DNA of 64,000 nt, from NCBI RefSeq assembly GCF_030247195.1, contig NC_080672.1, positions 12,276,001-12,340,000 on the forward strand, read 5' to 3'. Shown here piece after piece: positions 43,531 through 53,790 of this stretch. Positions within the stretch are counted from its first letter, which is position 1. Every line of letters starts with the position of its first letter. The position numbers and the translations under genes were made by a program. Source of the DNA: Topomyia yanbarensis. Lineage: Eukaryota > Arthropoda > Insecta > Diptera > Culicidae. The notes beneath the pieces are model-generated. The model was not told the origin of the DNA. It ran no database searches and saw only the letters and a program-made list of their open reading frames with translations.

Positions 43531-44860
43531 CGTTAACCCCATTCATAGTGGGCGCCGGTACATCCCCGTCGGCTACGACACTGACATAATCGTCTTCCTC
43601 AAACGCCCGATTGTCCACCTTCGCACCATTCAGATGTTCATTGTAGTACTGCCTCCACCTTTCGACCACCTCACGTTCGTCCGTCAAGATACCACCTTCC
43701 TTGTCTCTACACATTTCGGCCCGCGGAACAAAACCGTTGCGAGAGTCATTCAGCTTCCTGAAGAACGGTCGCGTTTCTTGCGAGGGATACAGCAGCTCCA
43801 TCTCCTCTCTCTCTCAGACTCTTCCAGGCGGGCCTTTTTGTTCTGAAAAAGACGAGTTTGCTGTTTTCGCTTCCGTCGACTTTCTGACGAGTGACGAGTT
43901 CGTCCAATATCTCTTGGCACTCGCCATCGAACCAATCGTTCCGTCGACTCCTCTGTACGTATCCCAGGACGCTCTCCGCCGTGCTGCTTATGGCCGTTTT
44001 AGTCCTGGTCCAGCAGTCCTCAAAGGGAACATCGATGAGCTCCTCCTCCGGTGGCAGCGCTGCTTCAAGATGCTGCGCGTACGTTGTCGCGACGTTGGTT
44101 TCCCTCAGTCGGTCCAGGTTATACCGCGGCGGGCGCCGGTATCTTACACTGTTCGCTACGGATAGTTTTGGACGCAGTTTAACCATCACCAGATAGTGGT
44201 CCGAGTCGATTTAGCGCTCCGATAGGTCCGATAATGTCCGAGAAGTGCCGTCCATCATTCAGAACATGATTAATTTGCGTCTCTGTTTGTTGTGGTGATC
44301 TCCAGGTGTATCGGTGCAGGAGGCGGTGCTGGAAGAAGGTGCTCATCATGGTCATGTTCTTGGAGGTGGCGAAATCGATTAGTCTTAGGCCGTTCTCGTT
44401 CATCTGCTGGTGGGTACTGAACCTTCCAATTACCGGTCTCTATTCCACCTCATGGCCAACCTGAGCATTAAGGTCGCCGATTGCGATCTTGACATCATGT
44501 CTTTTTGCTGATGTTGAAGAACCAGTCCTTGATCCTTAACATGTATATTCTGTCGCTGACCGGCTACCATCCGATCACACGCTTTTGCATCTCCCCCACC
44601 ACCATAAAAGCTGTTCCCAGCTCGTGTGTATTGCCGCAGCTCTGGTAGATGGTGTGGTTCCCGCGAAAGACCCGCACCGTACACCCCTTCCAACACACCT
44701 CCTTCGGCGCCACAATGTCGAACTTGCGGTCTTTCACTATATCGGCAAGTATGCGAGTGCTTCCGTTTCCAGTTTCCAGTCTCTTGTCCGTTTCCGTTGC
44801 GTACGTCTGTGTCAATTTTGTCCATCCGAAATTTCTTGTTGAAATTCTTGAGCATACTAT
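43531..44860 (-). pseudogene. RTE-like endonuclease and linker
   Basis: Endonuclease blocks across frames include LADIVKDRKFDIVAPKEVCW, NENGLRLIDFATSKNM, TFFQHRLLHRYTWRSP and NHVLNDGRHFSDI (the Asp of IDHVL reads Asn). The linker has YAQHLEAALPPEEE, RNDWFDGECQEI and ERWRQYYNEHLNG. There are several frameshifts. The metal-binding Glu region (normally QE) reads KE. Confidence 0.75.
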
Positions 44861-44930
44861 TTTTATGGGCGGTTAGCTAGGCCTGCGCCAACCTTGCAGT
44901 AACGCTGAAGGATCACGGGAGGAGGGAGAA

Positions 44931-45061
44931 TTGGGCTAAGCGCTTATTTAAAGGCGGCGCTGGCTCGCCTTGTCAGGGCTGCTTTAGGGCATGTGGTATT
45001 TAAGCCTAGAACGTGTAGGGCCCACTACCTCGTCCTACCACACCCGCAGTCAACCCCCGCT
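44931..45061 (-). other. 131-bp leader module shared with LOA copy 2
   Basis: On the minus strand this lies just upstream of the RTE-like endonuclease and matches 23948-24078 with three differences. It may be the native RTE leader, or a LOA leader that happens to abut a truncated RTE copy. Confidence 0.85.
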
Positions 45062-45419
45062 ACTGGTTCGCGTCGCGAATCACAACTAGTTGCTATCGCG
45101 ACTAAGCGTTATCCACCACCTATGACCCGCCCGGTTGCTTGCAGCTCAGCTTCCCACATAGCGTTCCTCCACCAACACGGGGCCCCATACTATTACCATT
45201 TTTACCGATTTAAAATTAACTCAACTTTGCATGGAATAAAATTATTTCACGTGGTGCACTTGGTCACAAAATTGGAAATGGATCTTATTTTGGGGAGATA
45301 GAGAAATTTGTATCAATTTGTCACAGGGGGGATGGGGAGTCAATTTTGGGCAATTTTTGCGTCACGTAATTTATGAATTGTCCCAATTTATGAGAAATCC
45401 CTTACTGGTTTTACTCCTT
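45062..45419. other. Unassigned stretch with a minor repeat
   Basis: TTTTGGGCAATTTTTGC followed by GTAATTTATGAAT near 45337-45380 recurs near 56473-56513, marking a small repeat family. Nothing else was seen. Confidence 0.45.
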
Positions 45420-47075
45420 GTTTCACGTGTCGTCAACGGACAAATCTACAAGGACGAATGCCTCCAAATGTGATTGAGGTCTCACAAACCGATTCAGTTT
45501 GTCGAGATCGGATGTGCGTATGTCATTTAAACTCGCATTTACGCAAACTTAGTTTCAAATGGAAGGTATAACGCTCTTTCCGACTTTCGATTGCGGAAGT
45601 ACGGGTTGCAGAGTTCCCATATAAACTGGTACCACCATGATGGCCAACAGATGCAATACGTCTGAAAATGTCTTGATGCCCCGGGAAATTTGCCGAATTC
45701 CTAAGCTAATGTCCCATCTATTTCTCAGCGAATTCTTTACCGATTGTCACAAACTTGATTTCAAACAAAACGGTATCACACTCCCGTTAACTGGTATTCT
45801 ACTTTATTCAGATCTGACTTTTGGTTCCGGAGTTATAGGTTGGTTAATACGGTCGCGCAGGAATTGCCCATATAAACCGTAATACCTCAAAGGTTAAAAA
45901 TTTACTGAAGAGGACATCAAATTACTTCGATTTGCAAATCACCAATCAAAGATTCATTGAAGTTATTATCCACTATCGACAATTCCGGAAATCCCGGGCT
46001 CCGGGCATATACCAGAATTAAAGTCACTTCGGTTATTCGTTGATGACTGAACTGATTTGTTGCACCTCTCATCAACTTTCCTCCCCCTCCCCACATTGAC
46101 CACCATAAAAGGTTCCGGCAGTCACGGGAAAAATGGGTAATTACGTAGTTCATGAAGTTCGTGGATGGTGAGCCATTGTATATAGATGATCTATGAATGT
46201 AATAGACATTTCCGCAATTATATTGAACATAACCAGTAGAGTGGCTAGAATATGACATTTTTCAGCACAGCACTTTTTGAGTTCTTCTTGTGGTCACAAA
46301 TGCCTGTGCAAAGTTTGGGAACGGTCGGTTGCTTCCCGGGTTTGCGCATTGGGTTCAAAGTTTGCATGGGATTTTATATGGGGAAATCAATTATTTTGCT
46401 TTTACGTCAATAAAGATCGCTATTTCATACAATATGAAAAACCAGCTTAATAAAACTGTAGTTCAAACCTTGGTTAACAACTTTGTCGAAGACGGTAACT
46501 AGCTACGAGTTTTCAAAAAATAGTTATAACGATTTTAAAACTTATAGTTAAATCCAAATGCAGAAATTCATTATTTCTTTCAACACTGTCAGTAAACAAC
46601 GACACCGATACTTTGAATGAAATGTTCAGAATGAATCGCTAAATAACATAGACGTAGTCAGAAAATGAAAAGAAGAGGGGGTGTGGCTTGTGTACTCCCC
46701 AGTCCCTTTTTAGATTGTTTTGTATAAGACAATGAATCATTACGTCCTCGTAAATGTCAACGACTGAACTTTCTTAATATTTTGATAGACCCAAATATAA
46801 ATCATACTACAATAGCTAGTTTCCCCATATAAAATCCCATGCAAACTTTGAACGCAATGCGCAAACCCGGGAAGCACCCAATCGCTACCAAATTTTGCAC
46901 AGGCATTTGGGACCACAAAAGGAACTCAAAAAGTGCTATGCCCGCTAGTTTAAATCATTTTGAAGTTTTCCCATACAACCGCGAGCCACTCTAATAACCA
47001 GTCATGGAATCATATTTTGGAGAAAGGGTAAAAGTACAATTGTACCATTAGGTGGATAAAAACAGGTATTTCATT
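45420..47075 (+). repeat. Abundant repeat family, copy 2, interrupted by a hAT-type MITE
   Basis: Modules GATTCAGTTTGTCGAGATCG, TTGGTTCCGGAGTTATAGG, ATTCCGGAAATCCCGGG and the end AATTGTACCATTAGGTGGAT (47030s) follow the family order. The MITE at 46237-46993 splits it at GAACATAA, which reads on as in the uninterrupted 54.8-kb copy. Confidence 0.7.
46237..46993. mobile_element. hAT-type MITE with long arms and 8-bp target duplication
   Basis: The ends TAGAGTGGCT and AGCCACTCTA and the exact duplication ATAACCAG (46229-46236 and 46994-47001) define 757 bp. The arms (about 46237-46400 and 46815-46993) are inverted copies including CATGGGATTTTATATGGGGA and GGGTTTGCGCATTG. No transposase is encoded. 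Confidence 0.9.
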
Positions 47076-47143
47076 ACGAAATCTGTTCCTGAACACTCTC
47101 AACTAGCATCTCAATTCTTGACATTTTGAAACAGTATGTGAAG

Positions 47144-47651
47144 TAGAGATGGGCGAAACAGTTCACTTCGAAGAACCATTCCCGACTGAACAGTTCTGTA
47201 AAAAGAACTAGTTCAGATGAACCGTTCTTCCGTTCAGCTGATATTTTACTTGTATCTAGCGAATGTCTCTCAAAACATTCGATTCTTGGAGAGGAACCAA
47301 ACAGATGGTGCCCAAACTATTATACCCCTGTATGCTTAACAAGTTCATCAAGGGTAGCGATTTCTTCATGATGTATAACTAGAGAAATAGAGAATGTGAT
47401 GAGTCGTTCTTCGCCGCTTCCATTCAGGGAGAGGACAGAGAGCGGTTTGTGGGACGGCAAGTCGGTTCATTTTCATTCGTTCGCCTAAAAATCGGTCCGA
47501 GAAATTCGCCAAACGGCTTTGGGTCAGGTTCAGTTCATTCGCTTTGAAGAGAATTGAGAACTACCGTTCTTTTAAAAAGAACTTCCGTTCGCTCATTCTC
47601 TTCGAAGAACCAGTTCACTTGAACCGTTCGCGAACGAATGGCCCATCTCTA
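47144..47651. mobile_element. hAT-type MITE (TAGAGATGGGC ends), 8-bp target duplication
   Basis: The ends TAGAGATGGGC and GCCCATCTCTA bound 508 bp. ATGTGAAG flanks exactly at 47136-47143 and 47652-47659. The interior is rich in GAAC/GTTC motifs in both orientations (CGAAGAACC, AAAGAACT), typical of hAT MITE subterminal repeats. Confidence 0.92.
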
Positions 47652-47659
47652 ATGTGAAG

Positions 47660-48379
47660 ACAAATGATCAGTGTTAAGTCAGGCTGGACAAAGCCGCAAA
47701 ATCTTAAAAAATGAGATATTGATAGCACTTCAGCCTACATTCTACTTTTCCAAGATTTAAAATGTTATATTAAACAAGAATTATGGCAAAAATTAATTTC
47801 AAATTACGTAGCGTAGAGTGCTGCAGTCTTAACCCGGTCCGACTTAACACCGACCAAATGTCTAACGGGAATATCAGAATAATAAGTTAGAATGTACCAC
47901 GCATAATTGACCCCTTTCACAAGTCTAATTAACCCCTGGGAATGAATTCATATATGTGGTCTTGGCAACACCGTTTGTAGATGGCACATTTTACTGTGAC
48001 GTTTTGAAAGACGGGCTTGTAGTTGTGATATATTTCATGTGCTGTATTGCAACCGAGAGTGTAGATATGAGGTTTGGCATTGGAAAAAGTTGCTAACTAC
48101 AGTCGACTTGGAAAAACATCACAACGCAAAACATTACATCTACAAAATATTAGAATAACTTTGGTATATTATATGTGACATTTTGACTTAAGATTAAATT
48201 AACATGTAAAGAGTTTTTATTTTTGTTATTGCCCCCATTTTGTCAACCAAAGATACACCAAAGGGGCTGATAAAAACGAGTTCTCGGTGTTTTAATATTA
48301 TTATTATTGTTTATTAGGGCTTTAATTCATAGATCATTCGCTCGTGAAATAAAGATAAGTTTCCATTAATAGATGTTAC
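47660..48379. other. Unassigned stretch
   Basis: No gene, motif or repeat relative was recognised. Confidence 0.4.
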
Positions 48380-48640
48380 ATTTCATTTTGTTCGAGCTTT
48401 GTGGTGATTTTCACTTGGCGGTGGGGTCAGCTGATGTCTGGGTTGTTTTGGGCCGCGGGAAACCTCTCCAGAGCCCCATCATTGTAGGAGGAAGAGTTCC
48501 TTCTCTGGAAACGGGTCGTTGGATAGGACGTCTAGTGTTGGTCCCGTCAGTTCGTACTGACGCCGCAGGTCCTCCAGTTCTCGGCAGTTGCACATCAGGT
48601 GTAGGCCGGGTGTTGCAGGAGGACATTCTTGAGTTTGAGG
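48380..48640 (-). pseudogene. Non-LTR ORF2 C-terminal Cys/His fragment
   Basis: The minus-strand reading has CPPATPGLHLMCNCRELEDL then RRQYELTGPTLDVL and KELFLL. It is parallel to the better-kept fragment at 55.2 kb. It is the 5'-truncated last part of an I-superfamily element. Confidence 0.6.
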
Positions 48641-50243
48641 TTAGAAAGCAAAGACGCAGAGTTTTGCTTGCACTCAAATGGCATTTTATTTCCAAAAGGA
48701 ACACATTTCGCATAGTCTTGAGAAAAAGGATCAACAGCAATTTTCATAATTTCCTTTAAGAAGAAATTACGGAGTCATTACCCGCTGCATGCGGTAAACG
48801 AACAAGAAAATATTTCGCTGAACTGTTCATTCAGTAAATTCTCCAAGTAATTTTAGTCTGTATATTGAAGATTCCTGTCATAATATGGGATAAGAACAAA
48901 GACCACACATCAAGAAGACAGAGTTGCCAGTTCAGTTCAGAATCTGAAGAAAGTAACAGAAATACCTATTTCGGATTGAGGTGGTACTTTCTATATCTAT
49001 TATTATAGTGAGCGCCCTATCTTCGTACAATAGACAAAACTTTAATTTCTTATTTACTATTTTGATTTCTGTTTAGCGTTCCGGAATTTCTTCTCAAAGA
49101 GATTTATGACCGTAGACTTTGCTACCTTTTTCCTAAGTTATGTGAAATTTGCTTCTTTTGAAAATAAAGTATGATGTGAGAACAAGAAAAACCTTGCAGC
49201 TATCTCGTTCGATGAACAGAAGGCTTCGAATTTATCCAAAACGTTAACAAACTTGAACCTAAATATCAAAGAAATATTTTTCTATCCATCATCTGTAAAA
49301 GAAAGACTCTGAAAGACTCTGACTGGTTCAATTTTTGACTTTTAGCTCCACCAGGCTCTACTGATTTCTTTATGGCCCTTAGTAATTGTGCAAATTTTGT
49401 TACCGATCGGATGTGCCTACGGACCCTCCAAAAATATCAAAGTTTATATAGAAATTAGTATGGAAAATCTGTTGAAATTGTAAATAAATTCTTAAAAAAT
49501 CACCTCATCAATCAATTCATGAGAACACTATATATTTCTAAAGGTATTCTTCTACTGAATACATTCGTGGAACATTGTAGGTTTGTAAAAGTTCGCTGAG
49601 AAAAGTTATTAACTAAAGATGCAGCATAACTTCAAAACAAGTGAATTTTATTATTAATCATAGCAACCCTCCTTGAATTGCTGCATCTGCCATAGACGAG
49701 CATAGTGGCAAGCCTAGTTTACACTTGTATAACGATGGAGCTATTCAAACAGGGTTGCTATGGCACAAATCAGTTTTTCAACTTTTGTGAAAATTGTCTC
49801 ATAGTTTCAATACATTACTGTGATAATTTTGAGATGTTTTTCGTAATGTAGTTTTGAAACAGCATTATGCATTAAAGGGTTAACTATATTTTACACTATA
49901 CATGTTGTATTTAATTATTGCAATAAGTATAGGAATGTATTATTTATGTATAAGATAACTGGAAACAGTGTAACTAGTGTCTGACAGAATCAATTTTTAT
50001 AGTAAGATCCACAGTCTGTGCATTTTAAGAGTCAATTACAGAGGAATGCGCTACACTGCATAAGAAGACTAGTTCTGGAGAAAATTTTCAAAATAACCTT
50101 AGTAACCTTGCGAGCCTTATGTCTTTGGCATATTTGTTAGTTTCTATTCTTCTAAACATCTGTGAAACGAGATATTTCGAACAATACGCCGAGCAAAAAT
50201 GGGCCGAACCACTATAGGTATCTTCACTGTTTGGCGTTATTAA
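48641..50243. other. Unassigned stretch with one small inverted repeat
   Basis: Mostly AT-rich. A short element at 49662-49779 has mirrored ends ATAGCAACCCT..TTGAA and TTCAA..AGGGTTGCTAT. The same motif stands near 918 and 8272. No gene. Confidence 0.45.
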
Positions 50244-50555
50244 ATGCCTTGTAACAACAACATTGGCTCAACAAATAACGCTACAGTAGCATCAATCATT
50301 CGGTGTGTACAAACAAAATATCGCGTCCCCATCGCAATATGTGCGTTCCAATGTCTTCAAAATAACATCCGCATCAATTATGAGGTACCGACTCATTTAA
50401 ACATCCAACGACGCATTGACAAGCCCCATTGTGTCGGCACCCTTTCTGTCAGTCGTCGTCGTCTTCGAAAGTATGAATCATCCTTTTCCGTTGCTCTGGA
50501 TAGCAAATTCGACACTGCACACCCTTCACATAAATCATCGTCCTGTCCATGCTGA
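50244..50555 (+). CDS. Unrecognised open frame, 103 codons (doubtful)
   Basis: It opens MPCNNNIGSTNNATVASIIR and includes a short Arg-rich run. There is no signal peptide, membrane helix or known motif. The antisense strand is also open here. It does not recur in the window. It may be chance; no promoter or poly(A) supports it. Confidence 0.12.
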   Translation: MPCNNNIGSTNNATVASIIRCVQTKYRVPIAICAFQCLQNNIRINYEVPTHLNIQRRIDKPHCVGTLSVSRRRLRKYESSFSVALDSKFDTAHPSHKSSSCPC

Positions 50556-51090
50556 CAACATTCGCCACTATTCACCAACACACATGTACGATCATGATGA
50601 TGATGATGATGAGGTGCTCACGCATTACGAGGATGACTGTAAAGTGCATGCGCCGTAACATGACAGCTCTTGAATGAATCGAGGGTTCTCACTCTCGCAG
50701 TTTCGCGCGCGTGTCACAACAGCTCTTAGCAGGCGGGTGAATATTTTATGCTCACACTAATACTGTAATGTTTGGATTCTCCTATAGGCTATTTATGTAT
50801 AAACATTGACATTATGGTGGAGGCACCTCATTCCAGTTGGTATGAGAATTCTTACACTGAATCATAAAACATCGCTGGAATCCAATGGTTGGAGCAACTT
50901 CCTCGTTTAATTTAGATTGGTACATCATTGAATGGGATGATTATATTATTCAATTCTAACGACCTATATAAATAACTCAATTTACCAGTGCATTGCTTGC
51001 GCTTTGGAAGCATGTCGCTTTGTCTGCCCAAAATTCCTGAGGTGGTTCCGACGAGACACGAATCGCTATCTACAAGATCCTCGTTCTTCT
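50556..51090. other. Unassigned stretch
   Basis: A short (ATG)n tract lies near 50597-50612. No gene. Confidence 0.4.
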
Positions 51091-52205
51091 TTTTTTAACC
51101 TAAAGATTTATTTGAAACGGCTCCATGCGTTAGCACAACTGAGCCGTGGGTCTTTCAATTTTTTACAATAAGTAAAAATAAAAATATTAAAATGCTAAGA
51201 ATGTCGGTCTTCCAGATCTTGTTGACGCAGCTTGCTGCTGCGCGTTGAGATTCTTTTCCTTGGCGGTGAAGCCGCTTGGGGGGTCATTCAGTCTGCCTTC
51301 TTTCGCGTTCTCGTTCTCGTCCATGTCATCATCGGTACTGCTTTGTTGCTGTTCACGATCAGAGGTTCTTATTTGTTTCTTGTTCTTACGGGACGCTGTT
51401 GTAAATCCGTCTTCACCGGTATTTGCTTCTTTATTGGCGATGCTAGTCGTTGGTTTGGGAGCGGTTGTCGTGGTCGTTGTACCTGCATTATTGGTTAATT
51501 GGATCGTTGTTTTTGGTTTATCTGAAGGTGTCGGTGGCTGTTTGTTAAATTTGGCTGTAGTAGATGAGTTTTGACTAGTTGCTTCGGCGCATGTTTTTCC
51601 GTAGTGGGCTGTATGGTTACAGAATTGGCATGTTGGTGTCTGCCCGGGATATGTGATTAGCGTTGTTTGCTGAGATTTGTGAGTTTTGCATTCGATAGTC
51701 ATGTAAGAAGGTATTGGTTTAGTCACTCGCATCCTCACAATACGAACACCGTTGGGAATGTAAAAAATTTCTCCAGGTGTCATTCGTAATAGATTCTACT
51801 TCTCCATATTGCGACATGATGATGTAATGTAATCTTCCTTAGTGCGCGGGGCCAAATCATGGATAAGCACGTCCACCATGTCGTTTTCCATATGCACCGG
51901 GATCTTGATGCTGGTGTTATTAAACTCGACCTCGTGTTGCATGTTGTTCTTTTCAATGAAGTTTTCTGCCTGTGCTAAACTTCTAAACGTGATAAAAACA
52001 CAGTTTTTAACGTGATGTAGCTGAATGTACGTAACTTCAGCGAGATTTCATTTGGCAAACTCATTTCACTCCGCAGCCGGAGGAAACAATACATTGTTTG
52101 TGCACTGATATGATATGGACTGCTCGTGCAATTGTGCGGGACGATTTTTAGCTTCTGCTCAGGGTGAGATGTGAAGACAAACCAAGATCCTTGTACATTC
52201 AATTA
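51091..52205 (-). mobile_element. ORF1-only retroelement, copy 2
   Basis: The 3' end is a T run at about 51090-51097 followed by ATTTATTTGAAACGGC and GCGTTAGCACAACTGAGC. Less than 100 bases inside lies the stop codon of ORF1. No ORF2 exists between ORF1 and the tail. The 3' terminal 45 bases resemble those of I-clade copy B. This is the arrangement of a half-element like mammalian HAL1: ORF1 plus tail. Confidence 0.65.
51187..52165 (-). pseudogene. Retrotransposon ORF1 with zinc-knuckle and low-complexity tail
   Basis: The open 198-codon part (51783-51187) has IPNGVRIVRMRVTKPIPSYM, a knuckle CQFCNHTAHYGKTC, a Thr-rich stretch and the end QQQAASTRSGRPTFLAF. Upstream, in shifted frames, are LAEVTYIQLHHVKNCVFIT and VEFNNTSIKIPVHMENDMVD. 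Two shifts (near 51785 and 51995) break an otherwise good protein of roughly 320 residues. It is predicted to bind its own RNA. Confidence 0.75.
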
Positions 52206-52671
52206 TTTTTATTTTGTAGCACCGTGTTATTTGTCCCCACCTATCTCACGGAGCAAGCAATCTAAAACGGCTTTCACTGGTGCAACCCTTACAAAAAGCC
52301 ACTGTCACGATTGATCAAAGTGAAATCGATCGACTGATGTGCTTCGTCGGAGTATCACGGGCTTTGTCGAGTCATTTTGAATCTCAGGTAAGATTAAGGC
52401 GCGATGCGCTTTCTTGTCGATTGTTGCTTTGGAAGCTGTGTTAAATAAATAAATAAATAAATATTGAAAATAAAATGAAAATTCAACTAACACAGGCAGA
52501 AAACGCTGTCCCAAAATTTTCACTGGAGTTGGGTATCAATCTTCTTCTCTTATCTTTGATCGCGTTGATATTGTGGAACGAAACTTTTAGACTGAAGGTT
52601 TAAGCACAATGAATTGGTATATAGTCCTTGTTTTGACGTGAGTCTTTGTTTTTTCCTTTTTCAAGGATTTT

Positions 52672-53005
52672 AGGAAACGTGTCCACTGGAAAACAGACAG
52701 AGAAAGAATGATCGGCACACTGAGAATGAAGAAACGGTGAAAATCTATCTTTTTATTGGAAGCACTGAGAAAAAGTATGTCCTCAAGCAGGAATCGAACC
52801 TGCGATCTCCCATGGGTGCGTTAAGTATTCCACCATCGAGGAACTGTGATGATGGTATCACATATTCCCGACAGCAGATCGTTCCCTCTCCCACTTTTTT
52901 TTCTTTTCTCAGTGCTTTAAAAAAAGGTGAATTTTCACCGTTTCTTTATTTGCACCGTCCCGGTCATTCTTTCTCTGTCTGTTTTCCAGTGGATACGTTT
53001 CTAAA
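52672..53005. repeat. Foldback element (about 330 bp) with tRNA-like tip
   Basis: The outer arms GTGTCCACTGGAAAACAGAC (left) and the mirrored GTCTGTTTTCCAGTGGATAC (right) pair over about 75 bp. A second pair AGCACTGAGAAAA / TTTTCTCAGTGCT lies inside. The unpaired middle holds a tRNA-like sequence on the minus strand. No protein. Confidence 0.8.
52780..52842 (-). tRNA. tRNA-like sequence, degenerate (no anticodon arm)
   Basis: The acceptor arms TCCTCGA and TTGAGGA pair over seven bases (one G-U). The T arm GCAGG/TTCGATT/CCTGC is perfect, with a full B box GGTTCGATTCC. A short D arm (GTG/CGC) is possible. Total length is 63, about 10 short of normal, and no 5-bp anticodon stem forms. This is a tRNA-derived relic or Pol III promoter rather than a working tRNA. 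Confidence 0.5.
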
Positions 53006-53091
53006 AATGAATAGGGCTGATAAAAATGCGTCAAAAAGAAAGTACATGAGAGCAAGGAATTCGAAGGTAAAAACATAACACGCCTCACCAA

Positions 53092-53470
53092 GAATGTATA
53101 TTAATAGAAATGATATCGAGGTTGTCGATGAGTTCGTATACTTGGGATCACTGGTGACCACCGATGATCACACCAGCAGGGAAATTCAGAGATGTATTCT
53201 AGCAGGTACTTTGGGCTCGGTTTTCTGCCGACCAAAGTACGCTACGGTACGAGGGAAACCAGCTACAAAATGTTCATTGGACCTGTTGGCTTGTGGAGAT
53301 GGCGTATCGTTCACACTGTATAATATACGCAGCTGCGATGAGTTGGCACGTCGTCAAAATGGCGGACGACAACCCGGTAAAAATGGTTCCCAAAACTAGT
53401 CTGACTGGCACAAGTAGGCACAGCGAGCAAGGTGGGTCCATCAAGATGAATGGATTCTGTGGAGTCTTTT
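53092..53470 (+). pseudogene. RTE-like C-terminal fragment
   Basis: IEVVDEFVYLGSLVTTDDHT and SREIQRCILAGTLG match the region after the RT in the 42-kb copy. WHVVKMADDNPVKMV and TGTSRHSEQGGS match the tail of the 32-kb copy. It is 5'-truncated with one or more shifts. Confidence 0.75.
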
Positions 53471-53567
53471 TGTTCTGTGAAAACTGATTGGTACAGTAAG
53501 TAACAAGAGAGTTGTGCCAAGGTCTCGGCGTTGTACAAAAACCCACTTCAACAAAATAACAACAATC

Positions 53568-53704
53568 TAATGGCGTTTTCGTTTTTTCTTGGTGCTACAC
53601 CGGTGTAGTGCAAAGAAAGAGATAGACTGATTACACCCAAGTTTGAATGAGTGTAGCACCGACTACACCGGTGTAGTGCACTGTCAAAAACGAATATGCC
53701 ATAA
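53568..53704. mobile_element. Small MITE with two CTACACCGGTGTAG palindromes
   Basis: The inverted ends TAATGGCGTTTTCGTTTT and AAAACGAATATGCCATAATA bound about 135 bp. The 14-bp perfect palindrome CTACACCGGTGTAG occurs at 53595-53608 and 53663-53676. TA-rich borders would suit a Tc1/mariner-type MITE. Confidence 0.65.
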
Positions 53705-53790
53705 TATTTACTTCAGGGCCAACTTAGGTACTACGTCAATATAGTTATTCAGGAACAAATTGAAAGTCGGATTTTTGTGAAATAACAAAT

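Larger units (their letters stand above)
42240..44870 (-). mobile_element. RTE-like non-LTR retrotransposon, defective
   Basis: Reading right to left are endonuclease, linker, RT and a short C-terminal part. There is no RNase H, as is normal for RTE. The element lies immediately downstream of, and opposite to, the phosphatase gene; its 3' end overlaps that gene's probable 3' UTR region. It is interrupted by a MITE at 42485-42737. Frames are broken. Confidence 0.8.

Noticed and set aside
52780..52842. A functional tRNA gene
   Set aside because: It is about 10 bases too short with no anticodon stem, and sits inside a foldback repeat.
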